A DNA stretch of 48,702 bases. It comes from Candidatus Kuenenia stuttgartensis. Lineage in GTDB: Bacteria; Planctomycetota; Planctomycetia; Planctomycetales; Planctomycetaceae. A program made the position numbers and the translations under genes. Position 1 is the stretch's first letter. The number at the start of each line of letters is the position of its first letter. Below are positions 9,381 through 18,354 of the stretch, piece by piece. Under the pieces are notes generated by a model, which saw only the letters and a list, made by a program, of their open reading frames with translations, was not told the DNA's origin and ran no database searches. The stretch is taken from the NCBI GenBank assembly GCA_945861465.1, contig CAMAVB010000023.1:1-48702 (forward strand), in the 5' to 3' direction.

Positions 9381-10517
9381 GAATCATCTTTGTCGAGAAC
9401 CGTTCGACCGAAATGTGTCGTAGAAACTGATGGCTATTTTTACCCAGAGGCTGTCAAAACACGAGATAAAACCTCATTGCGATGTCATGTTTGCTGGTTT
9501 TTTCAAGCTCGAACACTGAATGCGTCGCGGCGCTTCCCGACCTTCGTTTCCGGGCGACCGGCCACCGCCACATCAATTTGATCGTCCAGGCCTGCGGAAT
9601 AACATCGAGTGGCGCAGTCAAAGCGACTACGGACGCGATTTCATGAGCGAGTGGGTGATCGCGACCGCAGCGTGCAACAGTTCCCACGCAGCGCACTCAT
9701 GAGGGAGTGTCCTGAGTCAGATTTGTACCACCGATCGAAGCTTCGATCCAACAGACCGAAAACTGAGACCTGATGCCCGATCCTGTTCCGGTGAGACCGA
9801 CCTGAGCGAGTTGTCACATTGTCTTTCACTGCTCCGGTCACATCGACCGGAGCAGCGAATGCTGTGGCGATAGTCTCGCAGGTGTAGTCAAATTGATGGC
9901 AAGCCAGGTGCGTTTTCTGGACACGTCGGCGATCACCAGAATCTGGTGCATTTTGGCGAATTTGGCGGCAGATATTCCGATGTCATTGCTCCCTCACGAT
10001 TAACCGTCCGGAGTGAGTAACGATCTGTTCGGTAGAGGATCGACTTGATCGGGACTTCCTCTTCGATTCGCGATCCCCAGGCTGCTGTGGTCGGTGAAAT
10101 CAGGCACGTACGAAGATTCGTGGGATGGACGTGGGCGGACGTGGGCGGACGTGGGTCGAATCTACTTCTGGATCCAGCACCAGGATCTGGCTTCACTCCG
10201 ATCTGCAGATGTGTGGCTGATCTTGCAACGCTCTCACTGCCATTTTTCAGAACGACGCAAGATGCCGGCGACTTCGTTTCCGAGGCCATTGCCAGCATCT
10301 CGTGACATCGCGTTCGGCACTGAGTAGACTGCCTGCGATCTCGCCCCCGATTGATTCCGTTCGCATCCGAATGTACGCACACAGGTCCCGGCTGAGCATG
10401 CTCCAGACGACCGGACCTTCGCCATCGAAACATTTGCGGTCACAGAATCAATTCCCGGAATCTGAAATCGCGGAGATTGATCCACCGAAAGTCCAGCTGA
10501 CCTGTAAGGAATTGACC
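9381..10517. other. 1.1 kb spacer between the divergent NRPS locus and PLP enzyme
   Basis: No gene is supportable here. The longest frames (for example 9933-10433 on the minus strand) look like low-quality shadow translations. A 10-bp unit, GTGGGCGGAC, is repeated in tandem at 10131-10150 with partial copies on either side. The promoters of the leftward phosphopantetheinyl transferase and rightward PLP enzyme should lie here, but I cannot pick out credible -35/-10 boxes. Confidence 0.5.
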
Positions 10518-11480
10518 ATGCACAGAACTGATCAAGTTTGTCCGTCCGTCCTGGATGCGATTGGCGGTGTGCCGATCGTGGAGTTGTCACGCCTGACGCG
10601 TGGGTTGAACGGCCGGATCGTGGCCAAGCTCGATTACCTGAATCCTTGCGGCTCGAAGAAAGACATTATCGCACGGTTCATCATTGAGGAAGCCGAGCAG
10701 GAAGGCTGGTTAAAGCCAGGACAGACCGTCGTCGAGGTCACAAGCGGCAACACAGGCAACGGCGTCGCGATGGTGTGCGCCGTGAAAGGCTATCCTTTCG
10801 TCGCGATCATGTCGCGCGGCAACTCGCCAGAGCGTGCGGCCATGACTCGCGCGCTCGGCGGCGAAGTAATTTTGGTGGATCAGGTGGCGGGCGTCGCAGG
10901 ACACGTGACAGGGGAGGATTTGTCCCTTGTAGAAGAAACCGCCGTGCGAATCGTGCAGGAACGATGCGCGTTTCGCGTGGACCAATTCCGACGTGAATCC
11001 AATGTCCGCGCGCATTATCTCATCAGCGGGCCGGATTTCCTGCGGGCGACCGGCGGGCGAATCGACGCTTATTGCGATCTCGTCGGGACTGGCGGTTCGT
11101 TCGCCGGGTGTGCGCGAGCGTTCAAAGAGTACAATCGCGGGATTCAATGTTTCGTGGTCGAGCCTAAAGGGGCCGAGGTGCTGGCGGGGTGTCTGGCGAC
11201 TTGTTGTGGCCACGTCATGCAGGGCGCCGGTTACGCTCGCGAGCTGCCGCTGGTCGACAAGGCGGATGTCGATGGCTACCTCGCAGTCAGCGATACAGAC
11301 TCCATTGAACTGGCGCGACGACTGGCTCGCGAGGAAGGCATTTTCGCCGGCTTTACCGCAGGGGCGAACGTGGCGGCGGCGTTGCAGTTGCTGCGTGGCG
11401 AATTCTCCGGAAAGACGATCGCCGTGAGCATTTGCGATACCGGTCTGAAATACCTCAGCACGGGGCTTTGGGATCAATGA
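10518..11480 (+). CDS. PLP-dependent cysteine synthase family enzyme
   Basis: A 320-residue fold-type II PLP enzyme of the cysteine synthase/cystathionine beta-synthase family, which performs beta-replacement on serine-derived substrates. NPCGSKKD at 42-49 holds the expected PLP-binding Lys48, TSGNTGNG is the substrate-binding loop, and GTGGSFAG is the phosphate-binding glycine loop. The ATG at 10518 is preceded by AAGGA at suitable spacing; the frame extends further upstream but without family-like sequence. True cysteine synthases and relatives such as SbnA (diaminopropionate synthesis) or cysteate synthase share these motifs, so the acceptor cannot be assigned. It lies divergent from the NRPS locus, so precursor supply is possible but unproven. 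Confidence 0.85.
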   Translation: MHRTDQVCPSVLDAIGGVPIVELSRLTRGLNGRIVAKLDYLNPCGSKKDIIARFIIEEAEQEGWLKPGQTVVEVTSGNTGNGVAMVCAVKGYPFVAIMSRGNSPERAAMTRALGGEVILVDQVAGVAGHVTGEDLSLVEETAVRIVQERCAFRVDQFRRESNVRAHYLISGPDFLRATGGRIDAYCDLVGTGGSFAGCARAFKEYNRGIQCFVVEPKGAEVLAGCLATCCGHVMQGAGYARELPLVDKADVDGYLAVSDTDSIELARRLAREEGIFAGFTAGANVAAALQLLRGEFSGKTIAVSICDTGLKYLSTGLWDQ

Positions 11481-11579
11481 TGACTGCACATCGAACAACC
11501 TCATCGCCGATCTGAAGCATTGTGAGGTGCCAGATTCATTGCGAACAAACAACTCTCTCCTCTCTCCTCGATCAGAGGA

Positions 11580-14222
11580 CTACACATCGTCATCCTCGCT
11601 GTCCGTCAAATCAACCTCCGGTTCCGGCGGATCGTCGAGCAGCGGCAGGTCGAATTGAGTTTCAACGCATTCGGCGATCTGGCAGAGACGCCCGAGAACA
11701 CGGGCCTGCAGTGGTGGCAACGCTCGACCAATCGCATCGGCGGCTTCGTAAAGACCAACAGGATTTTCCCGGTCCGGAAGTTCTTTGAGCAGATAATCCG
11801 CCACGGAGATATCCGCTTGAGCATGATCAAACGGGTACGGCAGGTTCTCGAACGATGCTCGCAAATTCAAAATATGGGCGTACAGTTCCTGCATTGACAG
11901 TTTAATATGGTTGATCAACTGCACGTTGTCGTTGTGGTCGGACAGGATCGACAACAGTTTCCCCATCGTGATCTGTGCATCACGAATCATCAGAAGTTGC
12001 CCCAGCCGCTCATTGACGTGCTGAAACATGTGCAGCAACTGATCAATTTCAGCCACCAGAAATCCGTCCTTCGCCAGCGCTGGAGCCAGTTCTTTCGTTC
12101 GCGCAATTTTCAAGCCTGCATAAAGCCGTGCAGCAACCGCCTCCTCAAACGCAACGAGTTTCGCCTCCATCCTGCCCTGCCTGATTTTCGCAGCTTCTTT
12201 CTCTTGGCTTGTTTCGCTGCGGGAAGTCAGCGAAACGGAAAAGTCTTTCGTGCGGACTCGAATGCCAGCCTGCATCAGGGCTTCCGCGAGTCCGATTTCG
12301 ATGAGTTGCGTATCGGCATCGTCGTATATCTTCCATGCCTTGCCATAGCCTTCCGCCAGATTCAGCATTTTTGCACGGTGACGTTTGAGGTGAAGCAGAG
12401 TTGTGGCAATATCCGTCGCAGTCTCCCATGCTTCGTTCGGAGTCGGGAGGGCTCGATACCACGAAACATAGTCCCGGAAAAACCTCCGCAGCGCCTTCCA
12501 CGCAGCCTGCTGGACCTTCAATCGTTCCATCAATTCATCGACGGGATGAATGTCCGACTTCTTGAGTTCGTTTCCGAAAATCTCCTTGTAGTAATCCCAC
12601 GTCACGGCACGCGACAGAAAATCAAATCGTCTGAATAGATGCGATGCAGGGAGGCGAAGCTGGAAGATCCCTTCCGTATTCTCCAGTGCCGCGCTCGCCA
12701 TGCGTTCGGTGTCAGCGGGATGAGTGTCCAACAGGCCAGTTTTTGATTCCAGAATCATCACATCGATTTTGGTATGCACTGCCTCCGGCAACTGATCCGC
12801 GTTGAGGAGAATCAACTTTGGCAAATTGTCTCCCAACCTTCCTTCGCTGTAAAAACCGCCCAGATCGTTGATGGCTCCGCGATACGCGACGTTCAGGACA
12901 GCCAACTGCCGCGCGGTGGTCGCGAAGGTGCGACTTCCGGCCAGGCGTGCTTCATGCCGGTCAGCATCGAATTCCATTTGGCGCAACAGATAGCCACTGA
13001 TCAAGTATCCGGCCATCATGAGTACCCACAGCACTTTGCGAGTCAGCCAGACACACAGCCGCGTCAGATACAAAACCCAGCCAATACGAATATCGATGCT
13101 GTGCGACCATTCCGCCAGGCGATCATCCCACGCATCGCGTTCATAGACGACGCGCGTGAACCATAGGCTGATCGAACGAATCAGATACGACAGCCGCATT
13201 CCCGCACCCTGGGCAAAATGGCCGAATTCATGAGCCAGGACACCGGCAAACTGCCGCATCGTGAGTCCCGCGACGAGTGGCATTCCGATTGTCAGCACCA
13301 GATCGTTGCCGACCATGCTGAGCAGGCCCCGGCCGAAACTGGCGCTGGCGTTGATGTTGCAATCGATGTCGATGCGGCGTGGTCGAGGTGAACCAACGGC
13401 TTTACAGATCCGATCTACAAATTCGAACAGCAGAGGATCTTCTTCGGGTTTCAGAGTCCGTCTGCCGGAATCCTTTGCAGGCTTCGAAAACAACGGCTTC
13501 AGCATAAACAGAATCAATACGACGCCGGCAATCATTGGCGTCAGATAGGCCAATAATGCAAAGATCGCCGCGCGCCCGGAATTGCGACCGGAGGTAGACT
13601 GAGATGCTGAGGAGATCATACCGGAATGATTCGCAGCGTGATAATAGACAAGCCAGCCCACCGCGAAAATCATGGCCAGATAGATGAGCGGCAACATGAT
13701 CATCAACAGCGACGTCAGTGCGATCCCGATGCGATAGGAAGCGACCACGGGAACAGGCTGAATGGCGGGACTTGTAAATGATGCAAACACTTTCTGTCGC
13801 AACGTTTCAAAGTCTTCAGGCGGTGCCGACAGAGTTGCCGCAGTGTGTCGCACCGATTCTGCCTGCATGTCCTGAGGCCCACGAACCACTCTCGCACGAG
13901 TGGTTGGCTCTGCGGTGTCATCGGTCGCGATCGCCACGACAGGCTCATTCAATTCGTCCGGAGCAATGCGTCTCGCTCGGCGAATCATCGGCGCAGTCTG
14001 AGACACCGGTTTTGGTAAAGGTGTGGCTGTTGCAGCCGGCGGATTTGATGAACTCTTTTTGGTCGGCGCAGTGGATGCCTGTGTCGTTGCGGCTGCGTCT
14101 GCCGCAACGCCCGGTACTGTGATGACTTCTTTGCACGCCACGCAACGAATACGTTTTGCTGCAAGTTCATTTTTGACTGCAAACGCAGCTCCACACGCTC
14201 GGCATTTCACCGAAATGGCCAT
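11580..14222 (-). CDS. M48-family membrane zinc metalloprotease with N-terminal zinc ribbon
   Basis: An 880-residue protein. The N-terminus has two CxxC pairs (CRAC at 7-10, CVAC at 27-30), typical of a zinc ribbon. A Pro/Ala/Thr-rich linker follows, then two hydrophobic segments near 163-192 and 218-243. The peptidase motif HEFGH is at 331-335 inside VLAHEFGHFAQGAG, with a further hydrophobic stretch and the downstream EFDADRHEA region that should supply the third zinc ligand. This is the HtpX/Ste24-like (M48) arrangement, so an integral inner-membrane protease is expected. The C-terminal 400 residues are helical and acidic, ending EVDLTDSEDDDV, with no assigned role. It is much longer than HtpX (about 290 aa). 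It converges with the PLP enzyme, leaving about 100 bases between stops. Confidence 0.88.
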   Translation of the reverse strand: MAISVKCRACGAAFAVKNELAAKRIRCVACKEVITVPGVAADAAATTQASTAPTKKSSSNPPAATATPLPKPVSQTAPMIRRARRIAPDELNEPVVAIATDDTAEPTTRARVVRGPQDMQAESVRHTAATLSAPPEDFETLRQKVFASFTSPAIQPVPVVASYRIGIALTSLLMIMLPLIYLAMIFAVGWLVYYHAANHSGMISSASQSTSGRNSGRAAIFALLAYLTPMIAGVVLILFMLKPLFSKPAKDSGRRTLKPEEDPLLFEFVDRICKAVGSPRPRRIDIDCNINASASFGRGLLSMVGNDLVLTIGMPLVAGLTMRQFAGVLAHEFGHFAQGAGMRLSYLIRSISLWFTRVVYERDAWDDRLAEWSHSIDIRIGWVLYLTRLCVWLTRKVLWVLMMAGYLISGYLLRQMEFDADRHEARLAGSRTFATTARQLAVLNVAYRGAINDLGGFYSEGRLGDNLPKLILLNADQLPEAVHTKIDVMILESKTGLLDTHPADTERMASAALENTEGIFQLRLPASHLFRRFDFLSRAVTWDYYKEIFGNELKKSDIHPVDELMERLKVQQAAWKALRRFFRDYVSWYRALPTPNEAWETATDIATTLLHLKRHRAKMLNLAEGYGKAWKIYDDADTQLIEIGLAEALMQAGIRVRTKDFSVSLTSRSETSQEKEAAKIRQGRMEAKLVAFEEAVAARLYAGLKIARTKELAPALAKDGFLVAEIDQLLHMFQHVNERLGQLLMIRDAQITMGKLLSILSDHNDNVQLINHIKLSMQELYAHILNLRASFENLPYPFDHAQADISVADYLLKELPDRENPVGLYEAADAIGRALPPLQARVLGRLCQIAECVETQFDLPLLDDPPEPEVDLTDSEDDDV

Positions 14223-14446
14223 GATGCCTCTCCGACGCCAGTTCCTTCTTTTTCAGGTGTACTTTAGAGAGTTATTACTATTTTCTCATGTCCTGCAGGT
14301 TATTGCCGCAAAATATTTCTGATCATTTGGCACGCCAGTAATGGACGAACATTTCGGTGACATTGATCTTCACGCGACTATCTCGGTTTCAAAATAGGGC
14401 GACAGAATCACCGGATACACGCGGTAACCGACTTTCGTTCCACCGC

Positions 14447-14527
14447 TCATGTCCTCAACTCCTCGAAATTCTTCCTGATCGTCGCGGCGAGCGTGATGGC
14501 TTCGGTGTTGAGGTCTTGCCGTGCCAC
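14447..14527 (-). pseudogene. Fragment matching the C-terminal tail found at 15580
   Basis: The minus-strand frame ends with LNTEAITLAATIRKNFEELR and a stop. This closely matches the tail PNSEAVDLAAKFRKNFEEFG ending at 15580, beyond the second repeat copy. DNA identity over about 60 bases is roughly three quarters by eye, so the two are diverged paralogous ends, not a fresh duplication. The upstream side is cut off exactly where the palindromic repeat begins. The parent family is not recognised. Confidence 0.5.
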
Positions 14528-14773
14528 ATGCCCGCATCCCAACGGGCCAACCACATGCCAGCCCTGGGACCGCCATCCCCCAAACCGCCGGAACCCTGAA
14601 GGGGCGATACAAATTGCGTTCCCGCGTCCCGTCATGATTCATCGTTTCCGTCGTGGGTTCGTTTGCATGTCATTGACGCGCTTGTGCCGCCCCGTTGGGG
14701 CTTGGAACATGTTATGGAACCAATTCCTGGGGCGTTGCCCCAGGCTGATATGTATTGCCCCATTCGGGGCGAA
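14528..14773. repeat. Compound palindromic (REP/BIME-like) repeat, copy 1
   Basis: Two mirrored arms surround a roughly 90-base centre. The right arm is the better preserved and holds three small hairpins: GCCCCGTTGGGGC at 14689-14701, GGGGCGTTGCCCC at 14729-14741 and GCCCCATTCGGGGC at 14757-14770. The left arm carries their diverged complements from about 14530. A second copy in the same orientation lies at 15316-15564, on the other side of the RAYT transposase. Confidence 0.8.
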
Positions 14774-14804
14774 ATCGCAATTGGTCGAATCGCAATTATG
14801 AAAC

Positions 14805-15260
14805 TTAATCCCACACATATCGTTCATCGAATTCAACTCCGTGTTTCCTGAACAACAAACGCATCTCGTCCTGGAATGACATTTTGCGATGATGTTCGGC
14901 CTGATTCTGGATGTACTTCTTCACGACTTCGACATTCGATTCACTGACCGAAAACCCGGCATATCCGCCTTGCCATGTAAACAGGTGATTGCCGGAACCC
15001 TCGCCGGTTTTCATCCATTTTGAACTGCCTTTTTTGACCTCTTCAACCACATCTTTCAATGCATAATTCTTCGAAAGCAGGAACAAGGCATGAACATGAT
15101 CTTCGACTCCGCCAATAATCAATGCTGGATTCTCCATCTTTTGGAAGATCCCCGCCTGATAGGCCCAAAGTCTCTCCTGAACATCTTTGGGAATCCATGG
15201 CGTGCGATGTTTGGTGCTATATATCAGGTGAATCAGGTTTTTTACGAGAGATTGCGGCAT
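14805..15260 (-). mobile_element. IS200-like / REP-associated tyrosine transposase (RAYT)
   Basis: A 151-residue Y1 transposase, a single-strand HUH nuclease. It begins MPQSLVKNLIHLIYSTKHR, the standard start of this family. The metal-binding HUH motif is His-Val-His in VEDHVHALF, and the likely nucleophile is the Tyr in VEVVKKYIQNQAEHHRK. The gene is intact. It lies between two copies of a compound palindromic repeat, the arrangement expected for a RAYT with its REP-like substrates. Unlike full IS200/IS605 elements there is no tnpB. Whether it still moves itself or only the repeats cannot be told from one locus. Confidence 0.9.
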
Positions 15261-15315
15261 TGGTGTTTTCTCCCAGTGATTAAATTGGGGCGGAATTCCA
15301 ATTGTGTTTTGTCTT

Positions 15316-15564
15316 CACGGCCCGAAGGGTCAATCACATGCCAGCCCAGGGCAACGCCCTGGGAATATGATCCCCGATACCGGTCGAGCCCTGAAAGGGC
15401 GGCATAAATTGCGTTTTCGCGTGAGATCATGATTTTTCAATTCTGTCGTTCGTCGGTGTGTCATCGTCCATTTGTTTCGCCCCGTTGGGGCTTGGGGACT
15501 TTGTGGACTTCCTTTCCAGGGGCGTTGCCCCAGGCTGATTTGCGGGTGCCCCATTCGGGGCGGA
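15316..15564. repeat. Compound palindromic (REP/BIME-like) repeat, copy 2
   Basis: The left arm contains AGGGCAACGCCCT at 15347-15359 and GCCCTGAAAGGGC at 15388-15400. The right arm contains GCCCCGTTGGGGC at 15479-15491, GGGGCGTTGCCCC at 15519-15531 and GCCCCATTCGGGGC at 15548-15561. The arms are inverted relative to each other, and the whole unit is a direct repeat of copy 1. It lies immediately downstream of the damaged TIR-NB-ARC gene, whose run-through frame reads into it. Confidence 0.85.
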
Positions 15565-17303
15565 ATGCTTTGGTTGTCACTATTTCCCAAACTCCTCAAA
15601 ATTCTTCCTGAACTTCGCCGCCAGATCGACGGCTTCGGAGTTCGGGTCTTCCAGTTCGACGTGAATCTCACGCAGCGGTGTCCCCGTTGTCCACTCCCGG
15701 TTGTCTGCCCCCCAGAACTCGACTCGTCTGCAACATGTTCTAAAAAGTGGGCAATAAAGACCGCTGTCGCACGTCGCCACCAATCTGAGAATTCCCGGCC
15801 TGTAAGATTCACCCGCTCCACAGTCTGCACCAGCCCGTGGAACTGTGCCATGCGACCATCGAACTGCGCCATCGAGTAACGCTTCAGGGAAGTCAGCGCC
15901 TGACGGATGAAAAGTTCATCGTTTGGTGATGCTTCGCTCCCCGCACCGAACAACTCGGTGCATAGACACACCTCCTTTGCGGAATCCACAAACATCTTCA
16001 TGGGCATCGGCGTGGCAGCCATGAAAGCGGCCAGACGCAGCACAACGCGGGATTCTGCGGGAAGCTTCGCCACCGTGGTCTTCCATGTGGTAATCACCGC
16101 ATCTGGGTATTCTGTCGAGCCAAGGGCCTTGAGCGTGAGCAGTTCGGCGGCTGACTCGGCATAGAGTTTCAGGTAGTCACGGAAGCCGAACGCCGCACCC
16201 TGCTCCCCGATGTAGGCTGCGGCCTGTTCCAGCGCGAGCGGAAGGTAGCCAAGGCTTTCTGCAAGCGTGTCACCGGCACGGCTTTCATCATCCGAAAGAC
16301 CATCCGACTCCCGACCCGAGCGACGCAGCAATAACTCGCGCGCCGGTTCCTTCTCCAGGACGTGCAGATAGATTGTCTGGATGGCTGCGGACCAGCCGGC
16401 ATAGCGCGAAGTAATGGGCGTATGACAACTGCCGGTCTTTGGGATCCATGCCTGCGCGGTCTCCTCGTTTTCGGCGTTGTCCAGAATCAGCAACCGGCGG
16501 TCGCGGCTGTTCAATGCTTCCAGTGCGCGACGGGCCTTGATGTCATCGGTGAGACCGCTGCCGGACAGATCGGGAAACAAAATGTCAAAGATGTGGGCAA
16601 ACTCGGTCTCATAGCCCAGGCGAGTGTCCACCCAGAAAATCTGTGGATACAGCCGCCAGAATTTTTCCGCATACTGACGCGCCAGCGTAGTCTTTCCCAC
16701 GCCACCCAGCGCGGCGATGGCGCGGACGCGTCCCTGAGTCAGCACGGCTGTCGGATTCTGGTGCAGTTGCTCGTGGATGCGGAGCAGATCTTCCTCTCGA
16801 CCGACAAAGTACGGATTCGCACGGTAACGCAGGTGTGCGAGATGGCGAGCACGGTCTGGCTGCGCTGCGGCCAGCAAAGTCCGCAGTGCAGCAAACAACC
16901 GCGGCCAGTCCGCGTTGTTTCCGTCGCTGAGGTCCATCGACTGCGACTGATGGCTGACCAGCGGTGGCGTACTCACGTCCTCAAACCGGCCTTCGCACAG
17001 AATCGGAATCACCGCCTCCGCGCCATAGGTCTCAAACCTGGTCCACTCCGAGAGTCGCCATCGCGGAGTGAGTACCGGCAGCATGACTCGCGATTCTTCC
17101 GCGCCCCGCTCGATTTCCCGATGCCAGTCACAACCGGGATGAAGCCGAGCTTTGTCGAACCACACCGTGAAGCCTGCAGTCTGCAGTCGGCGATGCAATT
17201 CTTCCGCAATAGCAAAGTCGACCGAGGCATAGCTGATGAAACAGTCGTAAGGCATGGGTTTTCGTGCGATCATATTTACTCGGGGACACAGAATGAACAG
17301 CAT
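15330..17303 (-). CDS. TIR-NB-ARC (NLR-like) protein with damaged C-terminus
   Basis: The frame is 657 codons, but only about the first 530 look like protein. A TIR domain (about 19-105: YDCFISYAS, then SEWTRFE with candidate catalytic Glu91) is followed by an NB-ARC ATPase: Walker A GGVGKTT at 200-206, Walker B LLILDNAE at 271-278, YLPLALEQAAAY at 353-364 and FHGLVQTV, the usual sensor-region motif, near 488-495. TIR domains on such proteins usually cleave NAD+ as anti-phage or signalling effectors. After about residue 530 the frame is nonsense and runs into the palindromic repeat; a neighbouring frame carries a protein-like tail to 15580. One extra G in the GGGGGG run near 15711 would join them. 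The usual TPR sensor repeats are missing. The start at 17303 lies 9 bases after the DUF4058 stop, with AAGGAG upstream. Confidence 0.8.
   Translation of the reverse strand: MLFILCPRVNMIARKPMPYDCFISYASVDFAIAEELHRRLQTAGFTVWFDKARLHPGCDWHREIERGAEESRVMLPVLTPRWRLSEWTRFETYGAEAVIPILCEGRFEDVSTPPLVSHQSQSMDLSDGNNADWPRLFAALRTLLAAAQPDRARHLAHLRYRANPYFVGREEDLLRIHEQLHQNPTAVLTQGRVRAIAALGGVGKTTLARQYAEKFWRLYPQIFWVDTRLGYETEFAHIFDILFPDLSGSGLTDDIKARRALEALNSRDRRLLILDNAENEETAQAWIPKTGSCHTPITSRYAGWSAAIQTIYLHVLEKEPARELLLRRSGRESDGLSDDESRAGDTLAESLGYLPLALEQAAAYIGEQGAAFGFRDYLKLYAESAAELLTLKALGSTEYPDAVITTWKTTVAKLPAESRVVLRLAAFMAATPMPMKMFVDSAKEVCLCTELFGAGSEASPNDELFIRQALTSLKRYSMAQFDGRMAQFHGLVQTVERVNLTGREFSDWWRRATAVFIAHFLEHVADESSSGGQTTGSGQRGHRCVRFTSNWKTRTPKPSIWRRSSGRILRSLGNSDNQSIPPRMGHPQISLGQRPWKGSPQSPQAPTGRNKWTMTHRRTTELKNHDLTRKRNLCRPFRARPVSGIIFPGRCPGLACD
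15580..15783 (-). pseudogene. Out-of-frame C-terminal tail of the TIR-NB-ARC gene
   Basis: This frame overlaps the end of the TIR-NB-ARC frame and supplies a better-formed ending, including TPLREIHVELEDPNSEAVDL and a stop. Its first 20 or so codons are shadow sequence. The useful part begins around 15710, where a G homopolymer marks the probable indel. The tail matches the fragment at 14447-14527. The domain is not recognised. Confidence 0.5.
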
Positions 17304-17312
17304 GATGTTTGT

Positions 17313-18071
17313 TCACTCCTTCGGAAGTTCCCCCGTCGTGACGGCCATGCGGAGCTGTTGAGGCAGCACGTTCCATGTCGCTTCGTAAGTCGCCTCCAAC
17401 GGAACTTTGACATGCAAATGTGGTGTCAGAAGCAGTGGCATGTCGGGCATGGTGTCGCCAATCGCAAGTGGTTCAATGTAGGCGACTTTCTCGCGCCCGG
17501 CCTGGTACGACATGAGCAAACGATCCAGCCCGTCCGGCAGCTCAAACGGCTGATCTTCAATTTCATCCCAGATGAGTTTGTGCAGTCCTTTGGGACCTCG
17601 GACGGTAGGCGGGAACAGATCGACCACCAGCACATGGACGCCCGCCTCGATGAATTCAACAGTCTTGTCCACGAAATTCCGGATCGCACCACGTTTGTCC
17701 TTGTTTCCCGGTGAAACAATTTCGATGACAGCGACGATCCGGCCAAGGTGATGGCGGACGACTATCCGGTTTGCGCGACCAGCGTAAATTTCTTCGGAAC
17801 TGCGTTGAACAATTCGAGACGCTGGTGCCTCCAGCGTCGCCGTGCTTCCGGCTCTCCTCTCCAGCGATGACGTTTCAACTTCGTTGAGTGGTGCGTAGTC
17901 TTCGATCGCCAGAATATCAGGTTCCTTTACGCCCGCACGCCGTTCAACCAACGCTGAGAGGTTTGGCGGCAGGAGTCCACCGTTCAACGCATCCGACATT
18001 CGAATTGACCAACTCTGGTGGAAATGGTGAAACAGTCCCGACGGCACTCGGCTCCAGTCATGAATCGGCAT
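17313..18071 (-). CDS. DUF4058 family protein
   Basis: A 252-residue protein starting MPIHDWSRVPSGLFHHFHQS, the characteristic N-terminus of DUF4058. Members are frequent in planctomycetes and cyanobacteria and have no established function. The middle contains IVAVIEIVSPGNKDKRGAI, a strand-plus-loop with Glu and Lys that resembles a restriction-endonuclease-like core; that structural idea is inference. The frame stays open to 18230, but family similarity begins at the ATG at 18071, which I chose. It lies just upstream of the TIR-NB-ARC gene on the same strand with a gap of 9 bases, so the two are probably co-transcribed. A fragment of a second DUF4058 gene lies at 19032-19182. Confidence 0.85.
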   Translation of the reverse strand: MPIHDWSRVPSGLFHHFHQSWSIRMSDALNGGLLPPNLSALVERRAGVKEPDILAIEDYAPLNEVETSSLERRAGSTATLEAPASRIVQRSSEEIYAGRANRIVVRHHLGRIVAVIEIVSPGNKDKRGAIRNFVDKTVEFIEAGVHVLVVDLFPPTVRGPKGLHKLIWDEIEDQPFELPDGLDRLLMSYQAGREKVAYIEPLAIGDTMPDMPLLLTPHLHVKVPLEATYEATWNVLPQQLRMAVTTGELPKE

Positions 18072-18251
18072 GGGAAGTCCTCGTTGGATATCTGCAGGAA
18101 GATCAATGTCGAATTTGCTGATGGTTATTCTATCAGCGGCAAGGTCAAACAAACCATTTGTTTCTGCATGCACACAATGACGGGCCGACGCGGCTTTGTG
18201 GGCCACTGGTCCCACCCTGATTAACTCCAATGGCGTGGACTTAAGCGTTTT

Positions 18252-18335
18252 TCAGTGAGCCGCACGGCGCTAGCCGCCAGTGTTTTCCTGCTTTGTCAGG
18301 AACAGTGACCGGTGGCTAGCGCCATTCCGCTCACC
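18252..18335. repeat. Palindromic element, same family as the one inside hsdR
   Basis: The left arm GTGAGCCGCACGGCGCTAGC and right arm GCTAGCGCCATTCCGCTCAC are inverted around a roughly 35-base centre. The central CAGTGACCGG also resembles the centre of the hsdR element (CAGTCACCGG). It is in the gap between the DUF4058 gene and the 18355 gene, both on the minus strand. The remainder of the 283-base gap shows nothing else. Confidence 0.85.
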
Positions 18336-18354
18336 AAGTCCACATCATTGCTGA

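Larger units (their letters stand above)
14223..14804. other. Repeat-rich spacer left of the RAYT transposase
   Basis: The first 220 bases show nothing I recognise. The rest holds a short fragment of a C-terminal coding tail (14447-14527) and one copy of a compound palindromic repeat (14528-14773), both listed separately. No intact gene is present. Confidence 0.6.

Noticed and set aside
10131-10157. Tandem GTGGGCGGAC units as a possible regulatory iteron
   Set aside because: Only about two and a half copies exist and no replication or regulatory gene is next to them; probably simple slippage.
9933-10433. A 166-codon minus-strand frame in the spacer left of the PLP enzyme
   Set aside because: Its composition is shadow-like, it overlaps the region upstream of the plus-strand gene, and no domain is visible.
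10710-11552. Long open frame antisense to the PLP enzyme
   Set aside because: The plus strand encodes clear catalytic motifs; the antisense frame is a by-product of GC-rich codon use.
14528-15564. The repeated hairpin units as a CRISPR array
   Set aside because: There are only two copies, each a large mirrored palindrome, separated by a transposase gene. There are no regular short spacers and no cas genes.
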